Origin: Lachnospiraceae bacterium
Lineage (GTDB): Bacteria > Bacillota > Clostridia > Lachnospirales > Lachnospiraceae
Length of the DNA stretch: 20,197 bases
Assembly: GCA_014804285.1 (NCBI GenBank)
Contig: JAAVAA010000070.1
Span: 12,644-32,840, forward strand
Direction of reading: 5' to 3'
In this document: positions 1 to 8,561 of the stretch, piece by piece
Position numbering within the stretch: the first letter of the stretch is position 1
Layout: each line of letters starts with the position of its first letter
Translations under genes and position numbers: made by a program
Notes under the pieces: model-generated
Seen by the model: the letters and a program-made list of their open reading frames with translations, nothing else
The model's database searches: none
What the model was told of the DNA's origin: nothing

Positions 1-1
1 G

Positions 2-949
2 GTGCTGGATATGACAGCACAAGCTTATAATGATGCGGGATACAATGGAATAGAGTATCCGTCAATTTATGGGAATCTTATGATTAGTTGCATAGAAAAA
101 TGTGATATCGAAGCACTCGTAAATGTAATTGAATTGGCGTTAAGGGATATACTTATACTCCCAATGATTAAGGAAAATGAAAATATCTTGAATTTGAGAG
201 TAAGTTCTTTACAGAGCAAGATTGGGCATTACCGTAATAAGGAAAAAGTACGGAAGTGGCATAGGAACCATCAGGAAGAACATGCTGTTCCTTTTATGGG
301 AAAGGGCGTGATTTATTCTGCGATTACAGGCGGATATGATGACGTAAAAGAACCGGAATACATAAACCCAGATTTAGATTATATCCTTTTCACAGATAAT
401 CCCAATGTAAAGTCTAATGTATGGGAAATAAGACTGATTTCTAAAGAAGAGAATTTAGATGACACGAGGATGGTCAGAAAAATAAAAATTTTAGGTCATC
501 AATACCTAAAAGATTATGATTTCTCAATATGGGTGGACGGAAGCCTTCTTATTAAGAATGATTTGTACGATTTTATTCTCAATTATAGAGAGAGAGAACC
601 TCTTTTATGTTTTAGCAATTCTGAAAATGACTGTATTTACCAAGAAAAGGAGCAGTACAAAATTTTGAATAAAGATGACCCCGATACTATGGATGTGCAG
701 ATAGAGAGATATCGGAAAGAAGGGTACCCGGAGCATAATGGATTGATTGATTCCGGAGTATTGGTACGGGAACTAAAAAATGAAAGAGTCATAAAGGTTA
801 TGGAAACATGGTGGCAGGAGGTTCTGCATGGAAGCAAAAGGGATCAATTGAGCTTTAACTATGCATGCTGGAAAAATGATTTTGTTTATGATACTACAGA
901 TCTATATATTTATGGAAACAGCTACGTGGGAGGCTGCAAACATAATTGA
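2..949 (+). CDS. DUF616 (TOD1/MUCI70-type) glycosyltransferase-like protein, 5'-partial
   Basis: The frame is open from the window edge to a TGA at 947-949, and the true start probably lies upstream. The downstream paralogue carries roughly 45 more residues before the shared core. The core begins with GKGVIYSAITGGYD near residue 100, followed by DYILFTDN and then SIWVDGS near residue 177, the acidic motif typical of DUF616 proteins (now Pfam TOD1/MUCI70, glycosyltransferase-like). The C-terminus holds RDQLSFNYACWKNDF. No signal peptide or membrane segment is visible, so a cytoplasmic enzyme acting on a nucleotide-sugar donor is inferred. The following gene is a paralogue with the same core and tail motifs. 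Donor and acceptor cannot be read from the sequence. The family call is firm; the enzymatic role is inferred. Confidence 0.8.
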   Translation: MLDMTAQAYNDAGYNGIEYPSIYGNLMISCIEKCDIEALVNVIELALRDILILPMIKENENILNLRVSSLQSKIGHYRNKEKVRKWHRNHQEEHAVPFMGKGVIYSAITGGYDDVKEPEYINPDLDYILFTDNPNVKSNVWEIRLISKEENLDDTRMVRKIKILGHQYLKDYDFSIWVDGSLLIKNDLYDFILNYREREPLLCFSNSENDCIYQEKEQYKILNKDDPDTMDVQIERYRKEGYPEHNGLIDSGVLVRELKNERVIKVMETWWQEVLHGSKRDQLSFNYACWKNDFVYDTTDLYIYGNSYVGGCKHN

Positions 950-1012
950 CATTTACTAGAGAATACATATGTTTTGGCATGCTTATTTGAATGTAAGAAG
1001 GTGGAACAGCAA

Positions 1013-2083
1013 ATGGAGCAAAGAAGTATAAACATTTTGAATAATCTTAAAAATTGTGTTGAAAATGGAAGGTTGTCAACAGAACAATTTCCAGTGAAGG
1101 ATGTAGTAGAACTGGTTTCCTCAGAGTATAAGACATGGATAGAGAGCTACATACAAAAATTAAATTTATATATTTCTATTTATAATAGCAGCATCAATAT
1201 GGCGGTTACGAAAGGGGATAAGATTCAGTTAATAGGATTGCTGGAGGAATTGATAGCTGATCTGCTTGAAATGTCAGAGAGAGATGCTTTCAAAGAGGAG
1301 CGGCTAAGGGAGTTGGAGGAGGGAGTTAATCAATTTATAGTTCGGTGTGCTCAGTCATATGCAAGAGCAGCATATGAAAAATATTTGTTTCATTTGCAAC
1401 CTCTTAAACTGGCTTTCCAAGGGAAAGGGGTTATCTATACAGTAATTACAGGCGGATATGATGCGCTTGTTGAACCAGAATATATAGATAAAGATTTTGA
1501 TTATATTTGTTTTACAGATGATGAAAATTTGACTTCCGATTTATGGTCGGTTCAGTATATTGAAAATATAGAAGGACTAGATAGTGCCCGGCTTTCCAGA
1601 AAATACAAAATTTTATGTCATGAATTCCTAAAAGAATATGATTTCTCTATTTATGTTGATGGGAAGGTGCAGATTATCGGAGATTTGAAAAGATATTTGG
1701 AAATGTATAGCAGAGGAAGTTCCATGCTTTGTTTTCCGCACTTCCTCAGGGAGTGTGCGTATGAGGAAGCCAAAGTATGTGCTGCAATAGGAAAAGATGT
1801 ACCAGATGTGATTGAGAAGCAGATGAAAGGATATTTACAGGAAGGGTACCCTGTAGACAATGGTTTGATTGATGGAGCATGCCTTGTACGCTTGCATCAT
1901 GATCATGTTTTGCAGGAGGTAATGACATGCTGGTGGAACGAAGTTAAAAATAAGAGCAGAAGAGATCAGCTCAGTTTTGGGTATGCCTGTTGGAAAAATG
2001 ATTTTCATTATGATTTGTCAGATTTGTATACATATAAAAATGATTTTTTACGTAAAAGCAGAGAGTGGGAAAAGCCGTATTGA
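1013..2083 (+). CDS. DUF616 (TOD1/MUCI70-type) glycosyltransferase-like protein, second copy
   Basis: The frame is open from a TTG at 974, but ATG 1013 is preferred because AAGGTGG lies 9 bases before it; this gives 356 residues. The first 130 or so residues are predicted helical and unassigned. The DUF616 core follows with GKGVIYTVITGGYD, DYICFTDD, SRKYKILCHEFLKEYDF and SIYVDGK, then the tail RRDQLSFGYACWKNDF that it shares with the gene before it. The two genes are tandem paralogues with well diverged N-terminal regions, which may bind different acceptors. Only about 60 bases separate them, which fits one transcript. A glycosyltransferase role is inferred from the family and from the neighbouring glycosyltransferases. 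Confidence 0.82.
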   Translation: MEQRSINILNNLKNCVENGRLSTEQFPVKDVVELVSSEYKTWIESYIQKLNLYISIYNSSINMAVTKGDKIQLIGLLEELIADLLEMSERDAFKEERLRELEEGVNQFIVRCAQSYARAAYEKYLFHLQPLKLAFQGKGVIYTVITGGYDALVEPEYIDKDFDYICFTDDENLTSDLWSVQYIENIEGLDSARLSRKYKILCHEFLKEYDFSIYVDGKVQIIGDLKRYLEMYSRGSSMLCFPHFLRECAYEEAKVCAAIGKDVPDVIEKQMKGYLQEGYPVDNGLIDGACLVRLHHDHVLQEVMTCWWNEVKNKSRRDQLSFGYACWKNDFHYDLSDLYTYKNDFLRKSREWEKPY

Positions 2084-2105
2084 TTAAAATAGTATGGAGG
2101 ATCAT

Positions 2106-3455
2106 ATGAAATTGAAAGTATTTTTGATGGTATATCAAGGATTAGAAATACTACAGTTGAATTTGAAATGTTTATATTCAATGTCTGGCGTGTCTGATGA
2201 GGATATATTTATCATTGATATGGGAATCGATGCGGAGGTAAGGGAATGGTTAGAAAACCAAAAAAGATTTAGTTATATATGTGCAGAAAAAATGGAGAAT
2301 TATGCTTCGATTTTAAATACTGCTATAAAAGAATTTTCTACTGTTGAAAATATTTTGTTGCTTAACGCTAACTTTATTTGTCTGGATCACTGTATCCAGA
2401 AACTGGAAGAAGCGTGTTTCGATGACGAAAAAATTGGTGCGGTTATTCCGGTGAATTTTGTTTCCCTTTTTCCAGAAAAGCCGAACATTGCAGAGGCATT
2501 GGAGATAATAAAAAAGAATACAACCAAGGGAGAACAAAAGGAAGTAATAAAACTGCCTTATGAATATGTTTTTCTGACACGTCGGTTTATTAATGAAATA
2601 GGAAAGATGGATGAGCAGCTCCTCCTTCCTGATACGGTTATGGTAGACTATTCTTTTAGAGGTTTGTGTCAGAAGTGGAAGTATATATTAGCAGAAGATG
2701 CATTTGTGTATGAAATTATTTCTCAGATGGATTTTTACACTTCATTTTTGGGCGAAAATGCGGATCGTAATGTTTTAAAAACAAAATGGGGAATGAATTA
2801 TTTTAATGGAGTTCCGAATGAAAATCTAGTGAAAGCAATTGACCGGCAAAAAGACGAAGCATTTACTGTGTTAGAAATAGGATGTGATTGCGGCGCTAAT
2901 TTACTTCATATTAAAAATCTTTTTCCTAAAGCCCAATTGTTTGGAACAGAAATTAATTCCAGAGCAGCAATTGTTGCCTCCAGTTTTTGTGAAGTGATAA
3001 CGGGTAATATTGAGGACTGTAATCTGCCATATCCGGAGCATATTTTTGACTATATTTTATTTGGAGATGTTTTGGAACATTTAAGGGATCCGGAAAAAGT
3101 TGTTGCTTATTGTAAACGTTTTCTGAAACAACAAGGGAAGATTATTGCGTGCATTCCTAATTTAATGCATTATACTGTACTGCGAGATCTTATTAATGGC
3201 AATTTTACATATCAAGATACAGGTCTGCTGGACAGGACGCATATTCATTTTTTTACTTACAACGAGATTGTTCGAATGTTTTCCAGAGCAGGATACCAGA
3301 TAGATGCCAGTTCTTATATTGAGTTAGATAGTAGTATGTCAGAAGAAGACAAACAATTTGTAGCACAAATTAAAAGAATTGGTACAGATGAAGAGTTTTT
3401 TTATCGTGCATTTCAATATTTGGTGGTGGCAAAAAGTGATGCAATAAAGTGCTAA
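2106..3455 (+). CDS. GT2-like domain fused to class I SAM methyltransferase
   Basis: ATG 2106 is chosen over the in-frame ATG at 2094 because TGGAGG ends 5 bases before it. Residues 1 to about 215 have the alternating strand-helix pattern of a GT-A/GT2 fold, including IFIIDMG where most GT2 enzymes show VVDDGS, and LLLNANF where an acidic DxD-type motif is expected. The metal-binding aspartates are therefore not obvious. From about residue 255 a class I methyltransferase is clear: VLEIGCDCGANLLHI (motif I, SAM binding), FDYILFGDVLEHLRDP (motif IV/post-I region) and an IACIPN strand. The likely role is O-methylation of a sugar, with a glycosyltransferase-like domain that may be catalytically weak or serve in binding. 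It lies 11-22 bases after the DUF616 gene, so it is very probably co-transcribed. Confidence 0.8.
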   Translation: MKLKVFLMVYQGLEILQLNLKCLYSMSGVSDEDIFIIDMGIDAEVREWLENQKRFSYICAEKMENYASILNTAIKEFSTVENILLLNANFICLDHCIQKLEEACFDDEKIGAVIPVNFVSLFPEKPNIAEALEIIKKNTTKGEQKEVIKLPYEYVFLTRRFINEIGKMDEQLLLPDTVMVDYSFRGLCQKWKYILAEDAFVYEIISQMDFYTSFLGENADRNVLKTKWGMNYFNGVPNENLVKAIDRQKDEAFTVLEIGCDCGANLLHIKNLFPKAQLFGTEINSRAAIVASSFCEVITGNIEDCNLPYPEHIFDYILFGDVLEHLRDPEKVVAYCKRFLKQQGKIIACIPNLMHYTVLRDLINGNFTYQDTGLLDRTHIHFFTYNEIVRMFSRAGYQIDASSYIELDSSMSEEDKQFVAQIKRIGTDEEFFYRAFQYLVVAKSDAIKC

Positions 3456-3499
3456 TAGAAGAAAGAATATATGGGTAATTGCAGGGAGATGCGTTGGAG

Positions 3500-4504
3500 A
3501 TGAAAATTTTTATAACGGGAATTGCGGGGTTTTTAGGAAGTCATTTAGCAGATGCGTTATTGGCAGAAGGGCATGAGGTGTTGGGCTGTGATAACTTAAT
3601 AGGTGGTTATCTGGATAATGTTCCCGATGGCGCAGAGTTTTATCAGGTGGACTGTCAATATTTGAATACTATGAATAAGCTGATGCAGGGAGTGGATGTA
3701 GTATACCATACTGCTTGTACAGCATATGAAGGATTAAGTGTGTTTTCACCTAATTTGGTTTGCCAAAATACTTATCAAATTACAGCATCCGTTGCATCGG
3801 CTGCAATTTCTCAGGGAGTAAAACGATTCGTATATTGCTCAAGTATGGCTAGGTATGGAACACAGGAGATTGTGCCATTTACAGAGGATATGGATCCCAA
3901 ACCACAGGATCCATATGGAATTTCGAAGTTATCTGCCGAACGATTATTACAATGTTTAAGTGAGGTACACGGGATGGAACTGGTTATCGCGGTGCCGCAT
4001 AATATTATCGGACCGCGTCAAAAGTATGATGATCCCTATCGTAATGTTGCTTCTATAATGATTAATTTGATGTTGCAAGGCAGGCAGCCGATTATTTATG
4101 GTGATGGTAGTCAAAAAAGATGTTTTTCTTTTATTCAAGACGATATTACATGTCTGGAAAAACTAGCTTTTCAAAAGGATTTAGTAGGGGAAATTATTAA
4201 TATAGGACCGGATGAAGAATTTGTCACTATCAACGAATTAGCGGAAACAATTGCTGACCTTATTAATTTTAAATTGGATCCAATCTATGTTCCGGGGAGA
4301 CCCCAGGAAGTGAAATTGGCAACCTGCTCGGCGGAAAAGGCAAGAAAACTGTTGGGTTATAAGACGCAGTATACTTTGCAGCAGGGATTAGAAGAAATGG
4401 TAAATTATATTAATCATAAAGGAACAAAAAAATTTCGGTATCATTTAGATGTTGAAATTGTTAATCAAAAAACACCACAAACATGGGTGAAGAAGATGTT
4501 TTAA
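3500..4504 (+). CDS. NAD-dependent epimerase/dehydratase (extended SDR)
   Basis: The N-terminus MKIFITGIAGFLGSHLADALL is a Rossmann nucleotide-binding start with a GxxGxxG pattern. YCSSMARYG near residue 115 supplies the SDR serine, and YGISK (Tyr about 139, Lys about 143) is the catalytic YxxxK pair. The C-terminal RPQEVKLATCSAEKARKLLGY region is typical of UDP-sugar 4-epimerases and related nucleotide-sugar SDRs. About 334 residues is normal for the group. It probably makes or interconverts an NDP-sugar donor for the surrounding glycosyltransferases; the exact substrate cannot be told. The frame also allows TTG at 3479 or 3494; ATG 3500 is used because AGGGAG lies upstream and the fold starts there. 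It is the only visible donor-synthesis gene in the window. Confidence 0.88.
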   Translation: MKIFITGIAGFLGSHLADALLAEGHEVLGCDNLIGGYLDNVPDGAEFYQVDCQYLNTMNKLMQGVDVVYHTACTAYEGLSVFSPNLVCQNTYQITASVASAAISQGVKRFVYCSSMARYGTQEIVPFTEDMDPKPQDPYGISKLSAERLLQCLSEVHGMELVIAVPHNIIGPRQKYDDPYRNVASIMINLMLQGRQPIIYGDGSQKRCFSFIQDDITCLEKLAFQKDLVGEIINIGPDEEFVTINELAETIADLINFKLDPIYVPGRPQEVKLATCSAEKARKLLGYKTQYTLQQGLEEMVNYINHKGTKKFRYHLDVEIVNQKTPQTWVKKMF

Positions 4505-4509
4505 GGAGG
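4504..4509 (+). promoter_or_regulatory. Strong RBS fixing a TTG start
   Basis: AGGAGG overlaps the end of the epimerase gene (its TAA is at 4502-4504) and lies 7 bases before TTG 4517. No ATG or GTG is suitably placed before the conserved GT2 start, so this site fixes the rare TTG initiation codon and suggests translational coupling. Confidence 0.75.
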
Positions 4510-4516
4510 TCGAAGG

Positions 4517-5581
4517 TTGGAAAAGAAACCATATATCAGTTTTTGCATTTCGTCTTATAATAGAAAAGAAATGGTTGAGGAATTAGTATTACATATATTA
4601 GAAATCCAAAGTGAAGAAATCGAAGTAGTAGTAATGGATGATCATTCATCTGACGGAACCGTAGAAATGTTGAATGATATAGAGGATGAAAGGCTGCATG
4701 TTTATTGCGAGGAATCACAAGTAGGGGGGGCGTTATGCTGGTATGATGCGTTAGAAAAGGGTAGTGGTGAATGGTTATATCAGATTATAGATCGTGACTG
4801 GGTTAATATAGATTATGCAGAAAAGTTGATTGACACTTTGCGAGAACTGGAAAAATTAAATGTGGGTTTTGCAGTAGGCGGAGAACGGATTTCCGGGGAA
4901 AAGGATTGTCAAATATACAAAGAAGGTCTGGAAACAATTTATGAATTTGGGTTAAGACATTCTCATCCAACGGGGCAGATATTCCATAAGAAAGATTGGG
5001 ATAACATAGAAAATAAAAGAGAATTTTTTGCTGATGAAAAATATGGAATCTATCCTCATGGGTATATTTACGCGATTATGGGAAATTCGTTGAAGGGAGC
5101 GTATCTTCTTTTTGATATTTGTGATATGGCTCATTATAATCAAAGGCTAATTAGGACAGTTTCTAAGGTATATGTTTCCAGAAAGGATAAAGTGGAATGG
5201 TTTTGGCCTGAAAGCCGGTTTAATTTGTTAAAGCTGGCATGTGAAAATATTGACTTGGTTAAGAATCGGGAGTGGCATACAGCAATCATATTGGCAAGAT
5301 ATGGTAAGTTCTTTTTTTGTGTTACGCGAGATTGGCATGCTGCTTGCCATAACGAAATATTGAAAATGAGATATCATTGCCCAGATCTAACAACAAATTA
5401 TATTAGTTTATTAGCAAATGGGTTTGACTATATTGCTCTTTTTAAGGAATACCTGGAAAACATGAATTTCTGGTGGGCGGATAACTATTTTTATGAGAAA
5501 TTATGCTCTATAGATAAACAGTTAATAGAATGGTTATTAAAGTGGTCGAATGAATTAAGGATTAAAGAAAGTTTGCTGTAA
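4517..5581 (+). CDS. GT2 family glycosyltransferase
   Basis: This 354-residue protein begins with a TTG codon after a good AGGAGG. The N-terminus is a GT-A/GT2 domain: YISFCISSYNRKEMVEELV, then VVVMDDHSSDGT near residues 37-48 (nucleotide binding), and IIDRDW near residue 90 as the DxD-type metal site. The C-terminal 130 residues are aromatic-rich and helical, without a predicted membrane span, and would form an acceptor-binding or packing region. It is expected to transfer a sugar from an NDP donor in the cytoplasm; donor and acceptor are unknown. It directly follows the epimerase gene with 12 bases between stop and start. After it comes an 85-94 base gap before the large module gene. Confidence 0.87.
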   Translation: MEKKPYISFCISSYNRKEMVEELVLHILEIQSEEIEVVVMDDHSSDGTVEMLNDIEDERLHVYCEESQVGGALCWYDALEKGSGEWLYQIIDRDWVNIDYAEKLIDTLRELEKLNVGFAVGGERISGEKDCQIYKEGLETIYEFGLRHSHPTGQIFHKKDWDNIENKREFFADEKYGIYPHGYIYAIMGNSLKGAYLLFDICDMAHYNQRLIRTVSKVYVSRKDKVEWFWPESRFNLLKLACENIDLVKNREWHTAIILARYGKFFFCVTRDWHAACHNEILKMRYHCPDLTTNYISLLANGFDYIALFKEYLENMNFWWADNYFYEKLCSIDKQLIEWLLKWSNELRIKESLL

Positions 5582-5615
5582 GAATTATATTAGTATGAAA
5601 CAAGGAGGCTTTTGC

Positions 5616-5643
5616 TCTTTAAATAGTTGCTGATTTTTATTAG
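5616..5643 (+). pseudogene. Vestige of the 3' end of a GT-D module copy
   Basis: This stretch aligns with the last codons of copy A (8535-8561), which encode SQIIADFR and a stop; here the frame reads (A)DFY then TAG at 5641-5643, with one extra base upstream. The similarity continues through the following spacer up to the GTG start of copy A, matching the copy A/B spacer. It therefore appears to be the scar of an additional module copy that once preceded copy A, with the rest deleted. The alignment was done by eye over about 60 bases. Confidence 0.6.
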
Positions 5644-7577
5644 ATGGACATAGAAGGAAAAAGAGGGTGACTGAAGTGAAAAATAAGCCGTTGGTAAGTG
5701 TTATTATTCCAACCTATAACAGAAAGAAAACAATAAGCAGAGCCATCCAGAGTGTTTTGAACCAGACATATGAAAATATAGAATTAATTATAGTAGATGA
5801 TGGTTCGACAGATGGCACAAAAGAACTTGTTTTAGAGAAATACGGAGATGCTGTCGTATATGTTGAAAATCAGAGAAAAAAGGGGCCTTCAGGCGCAAGG
5901 AATTATGGAGTTCAAATAGCAAATGGAGAATACATAGCTTTTCAGGACAGCGATGATGAATGGGAAGAAAAAAAATTAGAAAAACAAATGGAAATTTTGC
6001 TGACCAATACAGATATAAAGATGGTGTACTGTGAGATTAAGCGATATAGAGAAGAAGAATTTCTTGGTACCAGACCAGACTCTCAAATACCGATTGAGCA
6101 AAAACAGGGAAACCTATTTTCCTTTCTGATTTTAAATCCGCTTATAAGCACACAAACCATGTTAATGGAAAAAGAGGCATTTATTAGTATTGGAGGACTT
6201 GAAGAAACACTTGGTGCGGCAGAAGACTATGAATTTTCCATTAGGTTTTCACATGAATTTTTAATAGGATTTGCGGAAGATACATATGTGAAAGCATATG
6301 ATTCAGAAGGCAGTGTAAATAAAAGATGGAAAGAAAAAATAAAAGCACAGATATATATACTTCAAAAATGGTACGCTGAGTATATGTCATTAAATTTTGT
6401 GCGGCAAAAAATTGCATTAATTGTATTTGAAGCAGACTGTTATGGTCGTAGAAAGTATGCAATTGAAGAATTAAGGAAAGTATATCAAATTACCGAATCA
6501 CAGGAGCTGCATTCAGCATTAGAGAATTTAGAGTTTGATGATGAGTCTGCTGATAATAAATTTAAAGTGGAAGGTAAAGGAAAAATAATTCATATTAAAG
6601 ATATGATTGACAGATTGTATCATAAGCTGAAAAAGTGTGAAATACCATGGAATGCCAATGTTGGAGAAGCATTATATAGTGTTATCGAAAGCCTTAAGGA
6701 TTATACGGAAATATATGGTCTTAATCAACTGCAAGAGTCGATAAAGCAGATGATGAATGTTGATGACATAAAGAATTTGGCAGATGGGTTGGTGCTGGTT
6801 CAAGAAATATTAAAAGTGTGCGAAAAAATTTTAGTATATATAGATGAACATATGTATTGGTGTAATGTATGTAAGAATGATGTTTTCTTTTTACCTATTC
6901 CGCCAGGTTATGAAATGTTGCGTAGACAAAACGGGTTTATGTATTGGAATGCAAAGTTTCAATTAGAAAGTAAAGATAATTATACATGTCCTGTTTGCAA
7001 GTCGAAAGACAGGGATCGGCTTATTATCGCATTTTTGGAGATGATTCAGGCTGAGAATGAGGAAAGACTTCGGATGCTGCAAGTAGCTCCTGCACCAGCT
7101 ATAGAAAATTATGCATTGGGCAGAACGGATATTTTTTATGAATCAACGGATCTATTAATGCCGAATGTAACTTTTCAAGCAGACTTGCAGAATATGTACA
7201 TGATAGAGGATGAGACCTATGATGTTATTGTTTGTGCTCATGTATTGGAGCATGTAGAAGATGACATTCAGGCTATGAATGAGTTGTATAGGATACTGAA
7301 GCCCGAAGGCGTATGTCTGATATTGGTACCCTTGATCGTTGGCAAGATGGATACAGATGAGCAGTGGGGTTGTACAGCGGCAGAGAATTGGAGACGTTTT
7401 GGTCAGGGGGATCATAGTAGGCTTTATGGAAAAAAAGATTTTATAAAAAGACTGGATAAGGCAGGATTTCATGTAAATGAATTGGGAAAAGGATGGTTTG
7501 GGGAAGAATTTTATCAAAGATGCGGTTTTGATGATTATTCGATTTTATATGTAGCAACTAAGGAAGTAGAATTGATT
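5616..7577 (+). repeat. Direct repeat unit 1 (leader plus GT2 and methyltransferase region of copy A)
   Basis: The unit pairs with 8535-10493 in the same orientation. It includes the vestigial GT-D end, the spacer, the GTG start, GT2, linker and methyltransferase. Hand counts give 94 of the first 100 protein residues identical, 99 of 134 over the second half of GT2, and 155 of 170 over the methyltransferase. Both units are close to 1.96 kb, consistent with tandem duplication. Confidence 0.85.
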
Positions 7578-8561
7578 CAAACTCAGAAAGAGAAAAATGA
7601 ACTTTTTGATCTTTACGCTGAGAACAAGTTATTACATCAGGCATTGGAAAATGTAAATGAAAAGTTGTCAGAGAATAGCAAATTGCTAGACAAGCTGATT
7701 AAGGTAATGTACTGCAAATTTGACAATATCAGATGGGAGATCAGCGACCCCAGAATTCAGGGGACATTGTGGCACCCACAGATTATGAGTATTGAAGACA
7801 CGATAAATGAGATTGTGGAAAATAAAAAATCCATAGCTAGGTTTGGCGATGGAGAATTCGGTATAATGTGCGGAGTACAGCGGTGGCGATTCCAGAAAAA
7901 TGATGAAAAGCTTGCATATAGACTGAGAGAGGTGCTGCAATCTGAAGAGAAAGATATTCTGATTGGTTTGATTGATTTTTATGGGGATTTGAGTACATGT
8001 AATAGAGGTGCAGCAGATGACGCTAGGTTATACTTGACACCAGAAGTCAGGGAACAACATTATGAACTTTTGAGCAAGAATAAGGTGTATGCAAATACTA
8101 GTATGTCTAGAAATGAAACATGGGAGAGAATCAAAAATCAAAAAAGGATCTGGGATAAGCGGGACTGTATATTTATTGAAGGCTTCCAGACGCGTATGGG
8201 AATAGGCAATGATTTGTTTGACAATGCAGCGTCTATCAGGAGAATTTTATGCCCAGCAGAAAGTGCTTTTGACCGGTATGATGAGATTCTGGAAGAAGCA
8301 TTGAAACAGCCTAAAGACAAACTAATGATGATCGCATTGGGACCTACGGCAAGTGTTCTCGCTTATGATCTTGCGAAAGCGGGATATCAGGCAATCGATA
8401 TAGGTCATGCGGATATCAGCTATGAATGGTTCTTGCGTGGTGATCCTTTTAGACATGTGGTTATTCCCCATAAATATACAAACGAAGCATCAGGAGGATA
8501 TATTGTAGATGAAATTCATGATCCGGTATATGAATCTCAAATAATCGCTGATTTTCGTTAG
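5676..8561 (+). CDS. Trifunctional GT2 / SAM methyltransferase / GT-D protein (module copy A)
   Basis: GTG 5676 is preferred over GTG 5667 because the duplicate copy B keeps only the equivalent of 5676, after the same AGAGGG site; this gives 961 residues. Domain order: GT2 (1-240; VSVIIPTYNRK, IIVDDGSTDGT, FQDSDDEW, ED near 185); helical linker (290-390); CNVC near 396 and CPVCKSKDRDRL near 438, a likely zinc-binding pair; methyltransferase (465-630; LQVAPAP, DVIVCAHVLEHVEDD, FGQGDHSRLYG); a charged coiled-coil-like stretch (635-685); and a GT-D domain (686-961; RFGDGEFG near 722, IEGFQTRMGIGNDLFDNA, DIGHADISYEWF), the DUF1792 family known from streptococcal glycoprotein glycosylation. It should add two sugars and a methyl group to one glycan. 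No signal or membrane segment is seen. It is the only complete copy in the array. Confidence 0.88.
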   Translation: MKNKPLVSVIIPTYNRKKTISRAIQSVLNQTYENIELIIVDDGSTDGTKELVLEKYGDAVVYVENQRKKGPSGARNYGVQIANGEYIAFQDSDDEWEEKKLEKQMEILLTNTDIKMVYCEIKRYREEEFLGTRPDSQIPIEQKQGNLFSFLILNPLISTQTMLMEKEAFISIGGLEETLGAAEDYEFSIRFSHEFLIGFAEDTYVKAYDSEGSVNKRWKEKIKAQIYILQKWYAEYMSLNFVRQKIALIVFEADCYGRRKYAIEELRKVYQITESQELHSALENLEFDDESADNKFKVEGKGKIIHIKDMIDRLYHKLKKCEIPWNANVGEALYSVIESLKDYTEIYGLNQLQESIKQMMNVDDIKNLADGLVLVQEILKVCEKILVYIDEHMYWCNVCKNDVFFLPIPPGYEMLRRQNGFMYWNAKFQLESKDNYTCPVCKSKDRDRLIIAFLEMIQAENEERLRMLQVAPAPAIENYALGRTDIFYESTDLLMPNVTFQADLQNMYMIEDETYDVIVCAHVLEHVEDDIQAMNELYRILKPEGVCLILVPLIVGKMDTDEQWGCTAAENWRRFGQGDHSRLYGKKDFIKRLDKAGFHVNELGKGWFGEEFYQRCGFDDYSILYVATKEVELIQTQKEKNELFDLYAENKLLHQALENVNEKLSENSKLLDKLIKVMYCKFDNIRWEISDPRIQGTLWHPQIMSIEDTINEIVENKKSIARFGDGEFGIMCGVQRWRFQKNDEKLAYRLREVLQSEEKDILIGLIDFYGDLSTCNRGAADDARLYLTPEVREQHYELLSKNKVYANTSMSRNETWERIKNQKRIWDKRDCIFIEGFQTRMGIGNDLFDNAASIRRILCPAESAFDRYDEILEEALKQPKDKLMMIALGPTASVLAYDLAKAGYQAIDIGHADISYEWFLRGDPFRHVVIPHKYTNEASGGYIVDEIHDPVYESQIIADFR

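Noticed and set aside
946..973. Perfect TTGACA at 946-951 as a promoter before the second DUF616 gene
   Set aside because: It overlaps the stop codon of the first gene, and the best -10 (TATGTT at 968-973, 16-base spacer) is poor; genes are closely packed and probably co-transcribed.
7155..7517. A 120-codon minus-strand frame inside copy A, with a matching 120-codon frame at 10072-10434 in copy B
   Set aside because: The apparent conservation is a by-product of the duplication: both lie opposite the same strongly conserved methyltransferase codons and have no convincing ribosome binding site or protein features.
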